The notes beneath the pieces are model-generated. The model made no database searches. It was not told the DNA's origin and saw only the letters and a program-made list of their open reading frames with translations. This document shows positions 16,135 through 24,103 of a stretch of 64,000 nucleotides of DNA, one piece after another. This stretch comes from Flavobacterium psychroterrae (GTDB lineage: Bacteria > Bacteroidota > Bacteroidia > Flavobacteriales > Flavobacteriaceae). Every line of letters begins with the position of its first letter. Positions within the stretch are counted from its first letter, which is position 1. The DNA is taken from the NCBI RefSeq assembly GCF_018380615.1, contig NZ_JAGYVZ010000004.1, forward strand, positions 124,001 to 188,000, in the 5' to 3' direction. The position numbers and the translations under genes were made by a program.

Positions 16135-17721
16135 TTAAAGTTCAATTATCCTTTCAATATTTATTTGTTCTAAAAAGGATTCATCGTGTGAAACCACGAT
16201 CAATGTTCCTTTATATTCATTGATCGCAGCCGTGAGGATTTCAATATTCCGGATATCGAGATTATTTGTGGGTTCATCTAATATAATCATGTCTGGCGAT
16301 TCATTATTAATTGTCAGGCAACAAAGCATTAATCGCATTTTTTCTCCGCCGCTCAAAGTACTGCAAGGTTTATCCCAATATTCACGATGAAATAAAAACC
16401 TGTTTAGTCTCATTTTTATTTCATGTTCTTCTAATCCTGAAACATTAAAATGTTCTGCCTGCTCATAAACCTTAAGCTGATTGTTTATCAGCGAATAATC
16501 CTGATCAATATAAACCGATTTGTTATCTGCAATATAAATATCACCACATTTTGGGTATAGTTTTCCCAAAATTATTTTGATCAAAGTTGTTTTTCCGGAT
16601 CCGTTAAAGCCTTTAAGAGCGATTCTTTCTCCACTTGTTATTTGAAAATTTAAATTTTGTTTCCAAATAAACTGATACTCATAACCGTAATTTATTGCAT
16701 TCGCCTTAAAAAGTATTTTCCCATTATGTAAATCCGAATTATCGAAACCAAATTTCATGTGATCAATATCCGGTAAATCAGAACGTAATTCCCGCAATTC
16801 TTTTGAAATATTATTAATTTTATCCAGATGAACGCTTTTTATTTTTGATGAACTGTTTTCGGCATCATTGCGCAAAGTATTCATCATGATTCTTGCAACA
16901 CCTGATTTTTCTTGTTTCTTTTTTCCTCGTGCATCCAATTTTTGCTGTCTTTCTGCCGTTTCACGTTCTTTTTCTTTGGCTTTCCGCAATGCTTTTTCTT
17001 TGGAATTTAAATCCTGATTTAGTGCATTATTTTCAATCAGTTTCTGTTCTGTATAAAAATCATAATTTCCGCCATATGTTGTAATTCCGCGTTTACTTAA
17101 CTCGCAAATAGTATTTAAAAGATTTAGCAGTTTTCTGTCGTGACTAACAATAATCAGTGAACTCGTTGTTGATTGGATAAAATCATATAATAATTGTCTG
17201 GTTGAACTATCAAGATGATTACTTGGTTCATCTAATAAAATTAATTCCGGTTCATGAATCATGATTCCAGCCAAAAAGACTTTTGTTTTTTGACCACCGC
17301 TTAATGTTCCCATCTTTTGGTTTAAATCTAAATCAGATAGTTTCCAGTAGGCGAGGGCGCTATTGCAACGTTCTTCGATAGTCCAGTCGTCGTTTAAAAA
17401 GTTCAGGTTTTCTTCTGAAACATTTCCGTTAAGTATTTCTTTAAATGCGATCAGCTTTTCATTGACACGCAATGCTTCAGCAATAGTAAAATGATTAAAT
17501 TGCCCAAAAATTTGCGGAATATAATAAGGATCTGAACTAATATTTAGTGCTCCGTATGAAGGTTTTAGATTTCCGGCAATAATTTTTAGCAACGTCGATT
17601 TCCCAACGCCATTATTACCAATTAAAGCTACTTTTTCGTGATTATTAACTATGAAACTAATATTGTCAAATAACAAATCACTGTTATTGTGTTTATATGA
17701 AATGTTTTGTAGAATAAGCAT
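16135..17721 (-). CDS. ABC-F family ATPase (translation factor type)
   Basis: With the start at 17721 (MLILQNISYKH), this is a 528-aa protein with two ABC domains and no membrane segment. Domain 1 has Walker A GNNGVGKST, signature LSGGQKT and Walker B LILLDEPSNHLD. Domain 2 has GFNGSGKTT, LSGGEKMR and MIILDEPTNNLD. A charged linker of about 90 residues rich in Lys and Glu joins them. ABC-F proteins bind the ribosomal E site and either assist stalled ribosomes or protect them from antibiotics. The sequence alone does not show which applies here. It is monocistronic. Confidence 0.85.
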   Translation of the reverse strand: MLILQNISYKHNNSDLLFDNISFIVNNHEKVALIGNNGVGKSTLLKIIAGNLKPSYGALNISSDPYYIPQIFGQFNHFTIAEALRVNEKLIAFKEILNGNVSEENLNFLNDDWTIEERCNSALAYWKLSDLDLNQKMGTLSGGQKTKVFLAGIMIHEPELILLDEPSNHLDSSTRQLLYDFIQSTTSSLIIVSHDRKLLNLLNTICELSKRGITTYGGNYDFYTEQKLIENNALNQDLNSKEKALRKAKEKERETAERQQKLDARGKKKQEKSGVARIMMNTLRNDAENSSSKIKSVHLDKINNISKELRELRSDLPDIDHMKFGFDNSDLHNGKILFKANAINYGYEYQFIWKQNLNFQITSGERIALKGFNGSGKTTLIKIILGKLYPKCGDIYIADNKSVYIDQDYSLINNQLKVYEQAEHFNVSGLEEHEIKMRLNRFLFHREYWDKPCSTLSGGEKMRLMLCCLTINNESPDMIILDEPTNNLDIRNIEILTAAINEYKGTLIVVSHDESFLEQINIERIIEL

Positions 17722-17938
17722 ATTTCTTTCTCTAAAGATGAATAAATAGAGTAACCGCAATTTGCCGTTTACTCTCTAAATTGTCTGAAAGAAATTATTT
17801 TTCACATAAAATATTAGTCTGATATAAGATTGCAAAGATACAATTTGTGTTTAATTTTCTGTTTTAAAATTTAAATTATTGATTTTTCTCCTTTAAAAAT
17901 GTTTTGATTATGAAGAAACAAATCTATTTTTAAAAGAA

Positions 17939-17968
17939 AAACCACGCTAATTTACATTTGCGTGGTTT
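17939..17968. terminator. Terminator after the 122-aa lipoprotein gene
   Basis: The perfect 9-bp stem AAACCACGC (17939-17947) / GCGTGGTTT (17960-17968). Confidence 0.65.
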
Positions 17969-17998
17969 AATTATGTCTGGTTTAAGTTCGATTACAAC

Positions 17999-18367
17999 TT
18001 ATATTTTTTTAAGCGTAATTTTCATTTCCTTACTATCTAATATCAATTGGTCGTCTGTTATTGTACTTTCACAAGGATATGGAGTTCCTGTTTCATCTTT
18101 TATCACTAAACTTTTTCCTCCTTGTGTTAATGCAAATGTACCATCAGTAATTTCTCTCTGCAAAAAACCGGTGACGTGACCATCCTCTGTAAAAGTAAGC
18201 TGTCCCTGAGATATAATTGCATTTTTTGAAGAATCAGAAAGTGGCATTTTAGGTTCAACAGCAGTAATTTTCCAGGTGTTTACCAATTTATTGCGACCTT
18301 TATGACATGAAACCATTAATACTGCCAAAAATGCAATTCCGAAGATAAATAATTTAGATTTTCTCAT
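17999..18367 (-). CDS. Small lipoprotein, lipocalin-like
   Basis: From the ATG at 18367 (MRKSKLFIFG) the product is 122 aa with a hydrophobic leader and a lipobox-like LMVSC, so it is probably lipid-anchored. The mature part (LVNTWKITAVEP ... GQLTFTEDGHVTGF ... TITDDQLILDSKEM) has the short-strand pattern of small lipocalin-like proteins common in Flavobacterium. Ligand unknown. The in-frame ATG at 18391 would place extra polar residues before the signal peptide and is less likely. Confidence 0.65.
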   Translation of the reverse strand: MRKSKLFIFGIAFLAVLMVSCHKGRNKLVNTWKITAVEPKMPLSDSSKNAIISQGQLTFTEDGHVTGFLQREITDGTFALTQGGKSLVIKDETGTPYPCESTITDDQLILDSKEMKITLKKI

Positions 18368-18573
18368 GATTTTGTGATTAAAGTTAGACAAGAGAAAATT
18401 ACAAAATTTATTCTAATTAAAAATCTAAAAATCAAATATTTATACAATATTCAGAAAAATAAACTTACAATTTAAATTAAGCATAAATTATAGAATTACA
18501 TACAGGAAATTGTAAAGAGAAGACGCACTCTAAGAAAACCTTTGTCCCTCAGAACCTTTGCAACTTTGAACCT

Positions 18574-19515
18574 TTAATTTAGAGTTAAAGCTCCCAAAAT
18601 CTCCTCATACATAAAGGGTCCGCCTGGATATTTAGCAGTATAATCAAGATTCATCCATACCTGACCACGTTCGTCAATATGATAATGGATTTTCTTTTTA
18701 TAACTTTCCTTTACAAAAAGCACATTTTTGATTAAATAATTGACTTTTTCCAAATCGATTAAAGAACCAATCAGGATTTCAGGATAAATGTGACCTTTTG
18801 TATGAATTAAACGTGGAGTTCCGCCAATAGAACGAATTGCTGCAGCCATTAAAATTGAATGATCGTCGCAATCTCCGGAAAAATATTCTAATGATTCGCT
18901 CGCGGTAGCAATATAATCGCCTTCTTTAGGATCGTTTACATAATTCCAGCGGCTATTAATTTCCTTGAAAACGGCAAAGCACTGAATAATTGTTCTGTAA
19001 TCTGAATATCCTTTTATGCCTTTAAAATGCTCTGTTGTCGCCATAATGGCAAAATTCCGAACCTTGGGATTCTGATATTCTATTGCATTTATAATTTTTG
19101 ATTTATTAGGAAACGGCAGCAATTTTGCAACAATAATATCCTGCGGAAAAGGATTGTCTGACATGGTGTAAATCATCGAATTATAATCCTCTGAAATTTC
19201 ACTGAATCCATAATTCCCGATTACACTTCCGTAGACTAAAACCAATAAATAAACCGCAATACACAGAATTATGATGGTTCGTAAATACATTAGTAAAAAG
19301 AAAATTGCGGCAAAAACTAAAATGAAGATAAAAATACGGTCTAAATTGAATGACCATTCTAAATCAATCAGGTTTTGATGCAGTATGATAAAAACCGGTA
19401 CCGTAATTAAAAGACTCAACAGCATAATAATAATCCTGTCCCATGGTGATTTCACCTGTAGTTTGGATTTTAATTGCGGAAAGTCAATTTTAGGAAATTT
19501 TATCATAAGAATCAA
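18574..19515 (-). CDS. Membrane-anchored transglutaminase-like protein
   Basis: This 313-aa protein has three or four N-terminal membrane segments (about residues 28-110) and then a transglutaminase-core domain. The catalytic Cys lies in FSGDCDDHSILMAAAIRSIG, the His in KGHIYPE and the Asp in WMNLDYTAKYPG. Bacterial members act as cysteine peptidases or amidases, and the Cys-His-Asp order is intact. It lies 9 bases downstream of the substrate-binding protein gene, so the two probably share a transcript. Confidence 0.7.
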   Translation of the reverse strand: MILMIKFPKIDFPQLKSKLQVKSPWDRIIIMLLSLLITVPVFIILHQNLIDLEWSFNLDRIFIFILVFAAIFFLLMYLRTIIILCIAVYLLVLVYGSVIGNYGFSEISEDYNSMIYTMSDNPFPQDIIVAKLLPFPNKSKIINAIEYQNPKVRNFAIMATTEHFKGIKGYSDYRTIIQCFAVFKEINSRWNYVNDPKEGDYIATASESLEYFSGDCDDHSILMAAAIRSIGGTPRLIHTKGHIYPEILIGSLIDLEKVNYLIKNVLFVKESYKKKIHYHIDERGQVWMNLDYTAKYPGGPFMYEEILGALTLN

Positions 19516-19524
19516 AAGCAGTAT

Positions 19525-20376
19525 TTACAGCGCTTTTACAGTTTCAACAAAAGTACTTTTTTTATCAATAATTCCCAGATCAAATAACTGATTTTGAATT
19601 TTAATAAATGCTTTTTCACTCAAATTCTTCTGAGACCATTGTGTAAGCGTAAGCCACTCCTGAATATCTTCAATTTTTTGATTGAAAAGTTCTGATAATG
19701 TTTTATCTATATTTGGAATCTCAGTAAAATCCTGGGTTGTTTTATTTATAATTTCGAGTATTTTCTCTACAATTTTAGGATTTTTTTTCAGGAATTCATC
19801 ACGAACAGTAATTACAAATGAAGGCCATGGAGTAGGGCAGTCGCCAATTCGCCTGAATATTCCCTGATCTACAAGTGGTTTGGTCATAAAACGTTCCCAC
19901 ATAAAATAATCAGCAGTTCCTTTTGTCAAAGCATCAACGGCGCCATCAATTGTATTGATAATTTCAAATTGTAAATTATCCGTTTTCCAGCCGTTTTCAT
20001 GTGCATTTACATACGCCATCAATTGTGAGCCTGAACCTAATCTGGAAATGGCTACTTTTTTATCCTTAAGGTCTTTTACAGTTTGAAAATTTGATTTTGC
20101 AGCTACGTGAATTCCCCAGATCAAAGGCGACTGAACATAAATTTGCACAATTTTACTTGGGTTTCCGGCTACAATATCCTTTACAATTCCTTCGGTCAAA
20201 ATCACAGCTATATCAGCTTCACCATCACGAAGCATCTGACACATTTTACCTGTTCCTTCAGGAATGTTTTGCCATTGTAAATCAATGTTTTCAGCTTCAA
20301 ATTCGCCATTTTCAATGCATAAATGCCATGGCAAATTGAAGTGTTCAGGAACACCTACAATTTTTACAGTTTTCAT
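19525..20376 (-). CDS. Orphan ABC-type substrate-binding protein (NMT1/SsuA-like) without signal peptide
   Basis: This 283-aa protein has the periplasmic-binding fold of the nitrate/sulfonate/thiamine-precursor type: IVGVPEHFNLPWHLCIENGE, VKDLKDKKVAISRLGSGSQ, AVDALTKGTADYFMWE. The N-terminus (MKTVKIVGVPEHF) lacks a signal peptide or lipobox, and no permease or ATPase gene is nearby. It therefore looks like a cytoplasmic ligand-binding protein or an enzyme of the related THI5/menaquinone (MqnA/MqnD-like) fold. The ligand cannot be read. Confidence 0.65.
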   Translation of the reverse strand: MKTVKIVGVPEHFNLPWHLCIENGEFEAENIDLQWQNIPEGTGKMCQMLRDGEADIAVILTEGIVKDIVAGNPSKIVQIYVQSPLIWGIHVAAKSNFQTVKDLKDKKVAISRLGSGSQLMAYVNAHENGWKTDNLQFEIINTIDGAVDALTKGTADYFMWERFMTKPLVDQGIFRRIGDCPTPWPSFVITVRDEFLKKNPKIVEKILEIINKTTQDFTEIPNIDKTLSELFNQKIEDIQEWLTLTQWSQKNLSEKAFIKIQNQLFDLGIIDKKSTFVETVKAL

Positions 20377-20457
20377 TTAGTTTAAGTTTAAGTTTGGTAA
20401 GCGTATTCTAAGTTTAAGTTTTTTTTTTAATATTTAAATTATCGAATTAATATATTT

Positions 20458-20931
20458 CTAATTCTTCAATAAATCAGTTCTGTGTTTATCAGAAAGGCAA
20501 GGTTCCGCAAATTCTATTATCGCATTTGACTCATACTCTGTTAATAAGCTTTTTACAATCGAATAATCAACATTTTTGATTACTTCAACAGCAAGAAACG
20601 TATCATTTAATGCTTCTGACAAACAATTTATTGCTTTTAGTTTTTCTCTTATTATTTCCTTGTCAAATTCTTTATCTAAAATTAAAACCTGAACAATTGA
20701 GTTCCCTGAATGCTCAATAGTTTCTTTATGAATAAAGAATTTCTCATTTTCATCATACTCAGCTCGAAAAATATCATCCGTCGCAATCAAAGGTCCAAAA
20801 AACGGAATATTATCTAATTTGAAATGTCCTTTTTCCAAATCCAAAATCTCGCCCCACATTGTCTCTGAAACAATTTCTTCTAAATAAGTACTGTAATATT
20901 TAAATAATATTTTTTTATGTGTTTCTGCCAT
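20458..20931 (-). CDS. DUF4265 family protein
   Basis: 157 aa, soluble. The block ETMWGEILDLEKGHFKLDNIPFFGPLIATDDIF followed by a HSGNSIVQV segment is the pattern I associate with DUF4265. No catalytic residues are evident and the function is unknown. It sits between the substrate-binding protein gene and the broken VOC gene on the same strand. Confidence 0.6.
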   Translation of the reverse strand: MAETHKKILFKYYSTYLEEIVSETMWGEILDLEKGHFKLDNIPFFGPLIATDDIFRAEYDENEKFFIHKETIEHSGNSIVQVLILDKEFDKEIIREKLKAINCLSEALNDTFLAVEVIKNVDYSIVKSLLTEYESNAIIEFAEPCLSDKHRTDLLKN

Positions 20932-20946
20932 TCTTTAATTTTGTAA

Positions 20947-21339
20947 TTATTCTATTTCACTTATTACGGCTTTCAAAGGTGAAATAACAATTCGATAGCC
21001 ATCCGGATCCAGAAACATTTGTCCGTTTTCGTTCCAGAAAGGATTTATTGCATTTACACTTGAAATATTATGCTGTAAAAGCTTTTTTATTAGATCGTTA
21101 TAATCTAAAATTGTTTTTGGATAAAGTACGATAACATCGTCTTCATCAAATATATGTTTTGCTTTTTTGTCTGATTGAGTAAATTAAAAATGCCAATCTA
21201 AACCCGAGTTTCCAATAAAAACACCATCATAATTATTATGATTTTCGAAACCGCCTAATCGTTCAAAGCCTAAAATATTGACATAAAAATCTTCAATTAT
21301 TTCCAGGTTATCTGTATGTCGTGCAACTCTTAAAAACAT
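20947..21339 (-). pseudogene. VOC family gene broken by one in-frame stop
   Basis: Translation from the ATG at 21339 gives a VOC start (MFLRVARHTDNLEIIEDFYV, then NILGFERLGGFENH). After codon 51 comes a TAA (21186-21184), and the same frame continues with a proper VOC C-terminus (MFLDPDGYRIVIS) to a natural stop at 20947. No frameshift is needed: a GAA-to-TAA change at the usual ' WHxEFTQS' position would explain it. Without the stop it would be a normal 130-aa protein. A sequencing error remains possible. Confidence 0.75.
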
Positions 21340-21368
21340 AAATCATAAAATTATTGACAATTATCTAA

Positions 21369-22238
21369 TTAATTCCCAGCCAGTTTATTCAATGTATAAG
21401 CAATTAACTCATCAACAGCTTTATAAGGATCTTCACTAAAAGTTCCTGATGCACGATTGGCAATTATCGCATTCAATGACAAAGCATTGTGTCCTAAAAG
21501 TGCCGAAAGTCCATAAATTGCTGCTGTTTCCATTTCTAAGTTAGTGATTTTTTCACCATTAAAACTAAAATTATCCATTTTACTGTTTAATTCTTCATCC
21601 TGGATATTCAAACGCAATACACGCCCCTGTGGACCATAAAATCCTCCGGCAGTTGCAGTAATTCCTTTAAACATTTTATCTGACTCAATTATTTTTTCTA
21701 AAACTTCAGAACAAGCGATAGCATAAGGTCGTCCTTTTCTAATATCCCAGTTGGTATGCGTTACAAAAGCATCTTCAATAGCGGCATTTGAAACTTTATC
21801 AATCAAATAGGAGCGAAGCATATTATCTAATCCTAATCCAAATTTAGACATTACAAAACTATCCACAGGAATATCAGCATGCAAAGATCCCGAAGTTCCA
21901 ATTCTGATAATATTTAATGAAGTAAGGTTTTCTTTTGGCTGACGCGTTTCTAAATCAATGTTTACCAAAGCGTCTAATTCGTTGATAACGATATCAATAT
22001 TGTCAGGACCAATTCCCGTTGACATTACTGTTATTCTTTTTCCTTTGTAGATTCCGGTTTGGGTTTTAAATTCTCTTTTTTGGGTTGAAAATTCAATCGA
22101 ATCAAAAAACTGAGTGATTTTTTCCACTCTATTTTGATCTCCAACAAAAATTATATCGTGTGCAATATGTTCAGGACGAAGATTTAAGTGATAAACGCTT
22201 CCGTCCGGATTAAGTATTAATTCTGAGTTTTGTATCAT
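21369..22238 (-). CDS. Nucleoside phosphorylase (uridine phosphorylase-like, NP-I family)
   Basis: The 289-aa cytoplasmic enzyme has the NP-I motifs in order: DIIFVGDQNRVEKI for the phosphate site, STGIGPDNIDIVINEL, IIRIGTSGSLHADIPVDSFV and TNLEMETAAIYGLSALLGH for the nucleoside site. The family cleaves nucleosides with phosphate to a base and ribose-1-phosphate. The EMETA signature and length fit uridine phosphorylases, but purine specificity cannot be excluded. Confidence 0.8.
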   Translation of the reverse strand: MIQNSELILNPDGSVYHLNLRPEHIAHDIIFVGDQNRVEKITQFFDSIEFSTQKREFKTQTGIYKGKRITVMSTGIGPDNIDIVINELDALVNIDLETRQPKENLTSLNIIRIGTSGSLHADIPVDSFVMSKFGLGLDNMLRSYLIDKVSNAAIEDAFVTHTNWDIRKGRPYAIACSEVLEKIIESDKMFKGITATAGGFYGPQGRVLRLNIQDEELNSKMDNFSFNGEKITNLEMETAAIYGLSALLGHNALSLNAIIANRASGTFSEDPYKAVDELIAYTLNKLAGN

Positions 22239-22489
22239 TTTTTTTAAGGTACTAAGGTTCTAAGTGGCAAAGGTTCAAAGGTTTCTTGTAGAGGCGGATA
22301 GTTTTTTTGCCCACAGATTTTACGGATTGAACAGATTGTCACAGGTTTTTATTTTATGTTTTTTTCTGAAATTCTAAATTCCAATAAATGGAATCTACAA
22401 TTTTTCAAAACAAAGCTTTGCGAACTTTGCGTTTTTATTAAACTATAATTATATATTTCTTTGCGTTCTCTGCGGTTAAATTTTTACGT

Positions 22490-22533
22490 CCAACAATTGG
22501 AATTTGGAATTTAAAAAATTGGATTTTAAAATT
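22490..22533. repeat. Dispersed repeat of the AATTTGGAATTTAAAAAATTGG family
   Basis: The motif also occurs at about 22939-22978, 35711-35742, 39374-39480 and 39692-39727, always between genes and often as an inverted pair with ATTCCAAATTCCAAT. The wider gap 22239-22534 also holds degenerate 'aggttcaaagg' and 'cacagattttacggattgaacagat' fragments typical of such intergenic filler, and no gene. Confidence 0.6.
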
Positions 22534-22534
22534 A

Positions 22535-22867
22535 TTACCCCCCAACCCGTTTCGTTTTAAACCCTTTTGCTTTAAGTATTTCCATTATTTTATCACGATA
22601 ATCGCCTTGAATAATAATCGAAGCATCTTTAAAAGTTCCGCCAACGCTTAATTTGGTTTTAATTTCTTTAGCCAGAATTTTAAAATCTTCGTCAGATCCT
22701 TCGTAGCCTTCGATAATAGTGGTAGCTTTTCCTTTTCGTTTTTCAAATTTGCAAATCATAGGCTCTTTTTGGATAAAAAGTACATGATCCTGCTCCTGAA
22801 CTTCTTCAGGCTCATTTGATTCTACGTGATCCGGAAATAAATTTTTTAATTGATCTTGTAAGTCCAT
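22535..22867 (-). CDS. SUI1/YciH family translation initiation factor-like protein
   Basis: 110 aa. After an acidic N-terminal 40 residues comes the SUI1/eIF1 fold: CKFEKRKGKATTIIEGYEGS, AKEIKTKLSVGGTFKDASII, IQGDYRDKIMEILKAKGFK. In bacteria the YciH family can affect start-codon choice and initiation fidelity at the 30S subunit. It is flanked by repeats on both sides and is probably monocistronic. Confidence 0.85.
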   Translation of the reverse strand: MDLQDQLKNLFPDHVESNEPEEVQEQDHVLFIQKEPMICKFEKRKGKATTIIEGYEGSDEDFKILAKEIKTKLSVGGTFKDASIIIQGDYRDKIMEILKAKGFKTKRVGG

Positions 22868-22980
22868 AAATTTTTTATGCTAAAAAATAAATTTCAATAG
22901 TTGTGGTTTTTAAAAATTAAATTCCAAATCCCAATTTGATAGTTGGAATTTGGAATTTAAAAAATTGAGATTTAAAAAGT

Positions 22981-23931
22981 TTACTTTTTAATCAATCCCA
23001 AATCTACTAAACGTTCGTATAAATAATCTCCCGCAGTAATATCTTCGAATTTCTTAGGATTCTCGGCATCAATACAGTTTTCTAGACAATCCAGGCGCAT
23101 ATCGCTTACAGGATGCATAAAAAACGGAACTGAGTAACGTGAAGTTCCCCATAATTCTCTTGGTGGATTTACCACTTGGTGAATCGTTGATTTTAACTTG
23201 TTATTAGTATGTCTTGACAACATATCGCCAACATTAATTACTAATTCATCATCTTCGGCAATGGCGTCAATCCATTCACCATCATGATTTTGAACTTGTA
23301 AACCTTTTCCCTGAGCGCCCATTAAAAGAGTAATCAAATTAATATCTCCGTGAGCAGCAGCGCGAATCGCATTTGCAGGCTCAGAAGTAATTGGAGGATA
23401 ATGGATGGGTCTTAAAATAGAGTTTCCTTCTTTTGCATACTGGTCAAAATAAAACTCATCTAAACCTAAATGCAAAGCCAGAGCTCTTAACACATAAACG
23501 CCTGTTTTTTCAAGCATTTGGTAAGCATCTTTACCTACAGCATTAAAACGAGGTAATTCTTTCACTTCAACATTAGCAGGATATTCTGCAGCATATTTTG
23601 AATCTGCGTCAACATATTGACCGAAATGCCAAAATTCCTTCAAATCACCTTCTTTACGTCCTTTAGCATGCTCTGTTCCAAAAGAAACATAACCTCTTTG
23701 TCCGCCAATTCCGGGAATTTCATAATTATGCTTAGTTTCTACTGGCAAAGCGAAAAATTTTCTAATTTCGCTATAAAGCTCGTCTACTAACTGATCATCT
23801 AAAAAGTGACCTTTTAGGGCTACGAAGCCAATGTTTTCAAATGCACTGCCGATTTCATTTACAAATTTTTGTTTACGTTTCGGGTCGTCCGAAAGGAAAT
23901 CACGTAAGTCTACACTAGGAATGTTTTGCAT
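22981..23931 (-). CDS. Isopenicillin N synthase-like 2OG-Fe(II) oxygenase
   Basis: This 316-aa enzyme has a DIOX_N-type start (NIPSVDLRDFLSDDP), then the double-stranded beta-helix. The iron triad is HGD (RAAAHGDINLITLL) and a distal His (KSTIHQVVNPP), with RYSVPFF as the 2-oxoglutarate-binding R-x-S. The family oxidises small metabolites, but the substrate is unknown. A TACCTTTG -7 box at 23990-23983 precedes it. It is transcribed divergently from the branched-chain dehydrogenase gene. Confidence 0.8.
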   Translation of the reverse strand: MQNIPSVDLRDFLSDDPKRKQKFVNEIGSAFENIGFVALKGHFLDDQLVDELYSEIRKFFALPVETKHNYEIPGIGGQRGYVSFGTEHAKGRKEGDLKEFWHFGQYVDADSKYAAEYPANVEVKELPRFNAVGKDAYQMLEKTGVYVLRALALHLGLDEFYFDQYAKEGNSILRPIHYPPITSEPANAIRAAAHGDINLITLLMGAQGKGLQVQNHDGEWIDAIAEDDELVINVGDMLSRHTNNKLKSTIHQVVNPPRELWGTSRYSVPFFMHPVSDMRLDCLENCIDAENPKKFEDITAGDYLYERLVDLGLIKK

Positions 23932-23982
23932 ACTTTACATTTTTATTTTAAGAATGAAAGGTTTTTAAACGCCTTTCAGTAA

Positions 23983-23990
23983 CAAAGGTA
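23983..23990 (-). promoter_or_regulatory. -7 box of the oxygenase gene
   Basis: TACCTTTG on the minus strand, a perfect TAnnTTTG match, 52 bases before the start at 23931. Confidence 0.45.
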
Positions 23991-24073
23991 GAGAATATTT
24001 TATATTTGAATTTTAAAAGTTACATTAAAATTAAAAATTCATAACAAAAATTAATAAAATTGTTATATTTTTC

Positions 24074-24081
24074 TATATTTG
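24074..24081 (+). promoter_or_regulatory. -7 box of the fused dehydrogenase gene
   Basis: TATATTTG, a perfect match, 22 bases before the ATG at 24104. Confidence 0.55.
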
Positions 24082-24103
24082 AAACACTAAAACAACAAAC
24101 CAA

